DNA of 64,000 bases from NCBI GenBank assembly GCA_964649825.1, contig CAZYQW010000141.1, positions 33,603 to 97,602 on the forward strand. The letters run 5' to 3'. Position numbers and translations under genes: made by a program. Positions 63,833 to 64,000 of this stretch are shown here, one piece after another. Numbering within the stretch: position 1 is the first letter of the stretch; every line of letters begins with the position of its first letter. The notes under the pieces are model-generated. The model did not search any database. It saw only the letters and a list, made by a program, of their open reading frames with translations, and was not told the origin of the DNA. This DNA is from CAZYQW01 sp964649825 (lineage in GTDB: Bacteria; Planctomycetota; B15-G4; JADJEK01).

Positions 63833-63996
63833 GAGTTCTCGGTTCTCGGCAATCCCTCAAGGTGGAGTACCTCTTGATGCTCAGTCGCGATCTCGACTAC
63901 GCGTCCGCGGACGCGGTCGGGTCATTACTCCAAGAAGCGACCGAGATCTTCGCGATGCTTGTCGCGCTGAGACGGCGGGTGGAGAGAGACGCTTGA
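63833..63996 (+). pseudogene. Remnant of a four-helix-bundle protein gene (C-terminal part)
   Basis: From about 63854 the frame reads SLKVEYLLMLSRDLDYASAD, then a final helix to a TGA at 63994-63996. This matches the last 45 residues of the small four-helix-bundle proteins (TIGR02436, S23-type) known from 23S rRNA intervening sequences and scattered genomic copies. The preceding residues PEFSVLGNPS fit the family only in a different frame, so there is a frameshift near 63852. The first 60 residues or so of the family are not found upstream. The piece is probably a decayed copy. Confidence 0.6.
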
Positions 63997-64000
63997 CCGA

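Overview
The window is a very GC-rich stretch of bacterial chromosome whose codon third positions are almost all G or C. It has dense, often overlapping genes, one tRNA, and no rRNA, CRISPR array, insertion sequence or phage gene that I can see. The organism is a diderm: it has LptE-like and BamD-like lipoproteins, RecO, an MsbA-type exporter and FtsH. Three features point to Planctomycetota, by inference. They are the TIGR02999-style ECF sigma factor overlapping a Ser/Thr kinase with TPRs, the secreted TPR-CHAT protein, and a secreted subtilase whose C-terminal module resembles one I associate with uncultured planctomycete proteins. Other diderm phyla such as Acidobacteriota or Myxococcota are not excluded.

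Layout. 1-4618: a partial YfcC-type transporter on the minus strand, then a secreted subtilase and an S9 peptidase. 4650-7360: a GT4 glycosyltransferase overlapping a CDP-glycerol glycerophosphotransferase-like enzyme. 7380-16086 (all minus): a tandem of an active and a catalytically dead Deg/HtrA protease, a quinone oxidoreductase, FtsH, LptE-like and BamD-like lipoproteins and RecO. 16187-22549 (plus): a five-gene surface-glycan module made of a glycerophosphotransferase, an MsbA-type ABC exporter, a GT4, a His-rich propeller-like protein and a sulfotransferase. 22927-27553 (minus): threonine dehydratase, a lipoprotein with a pilin-like tail and a GT-A glycosyltransferase. 27632-33833: a sulfotransferase, a TPR-CHAT protein and a glycosyltransferase-sulfotransferase fusion. 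34197-39929: a di-heme cytochrome, then the ECF sigma/kinase pair. 39998-40660: a truncated Rpn-type nuclease.

40839-48082 (plus) is a seven-gene operon of four sulfotransferases and three GT4 enzymes, nearly all with 4-base overlaps. It converges on a minus-strand cluster (48091-51796) of a GT4, a third glycerophosphotransferase and a degenerate sensor-kinase-like membrane protein. 51873-57251 (minus) encodes three secreted or anchored propeller-type proteins. Then come tRNA-Thr(GGT), a five-heme cytochrome, a zinc alcohol dehydrogenase, three small unknown ORFs, a GT39-type membrane glycosyltransferase and the remnant of a four-helix-bundle gene.

The dominant theme is cell-surface glycan synthesis. 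There are seven sulfotransferase domains, nine glycosyltransferase domains and three TagB/TagF-like polyol-phosphate transferases, with one exporter. My working hypothesis is a sulfated glycan carrying polyol-phosphate units in an LPS-bearing bacterium. No sugar-nucleotide, PAPS or CDP-glycerol synthesis genes lie in the window, so the donors must be made elsewhere.
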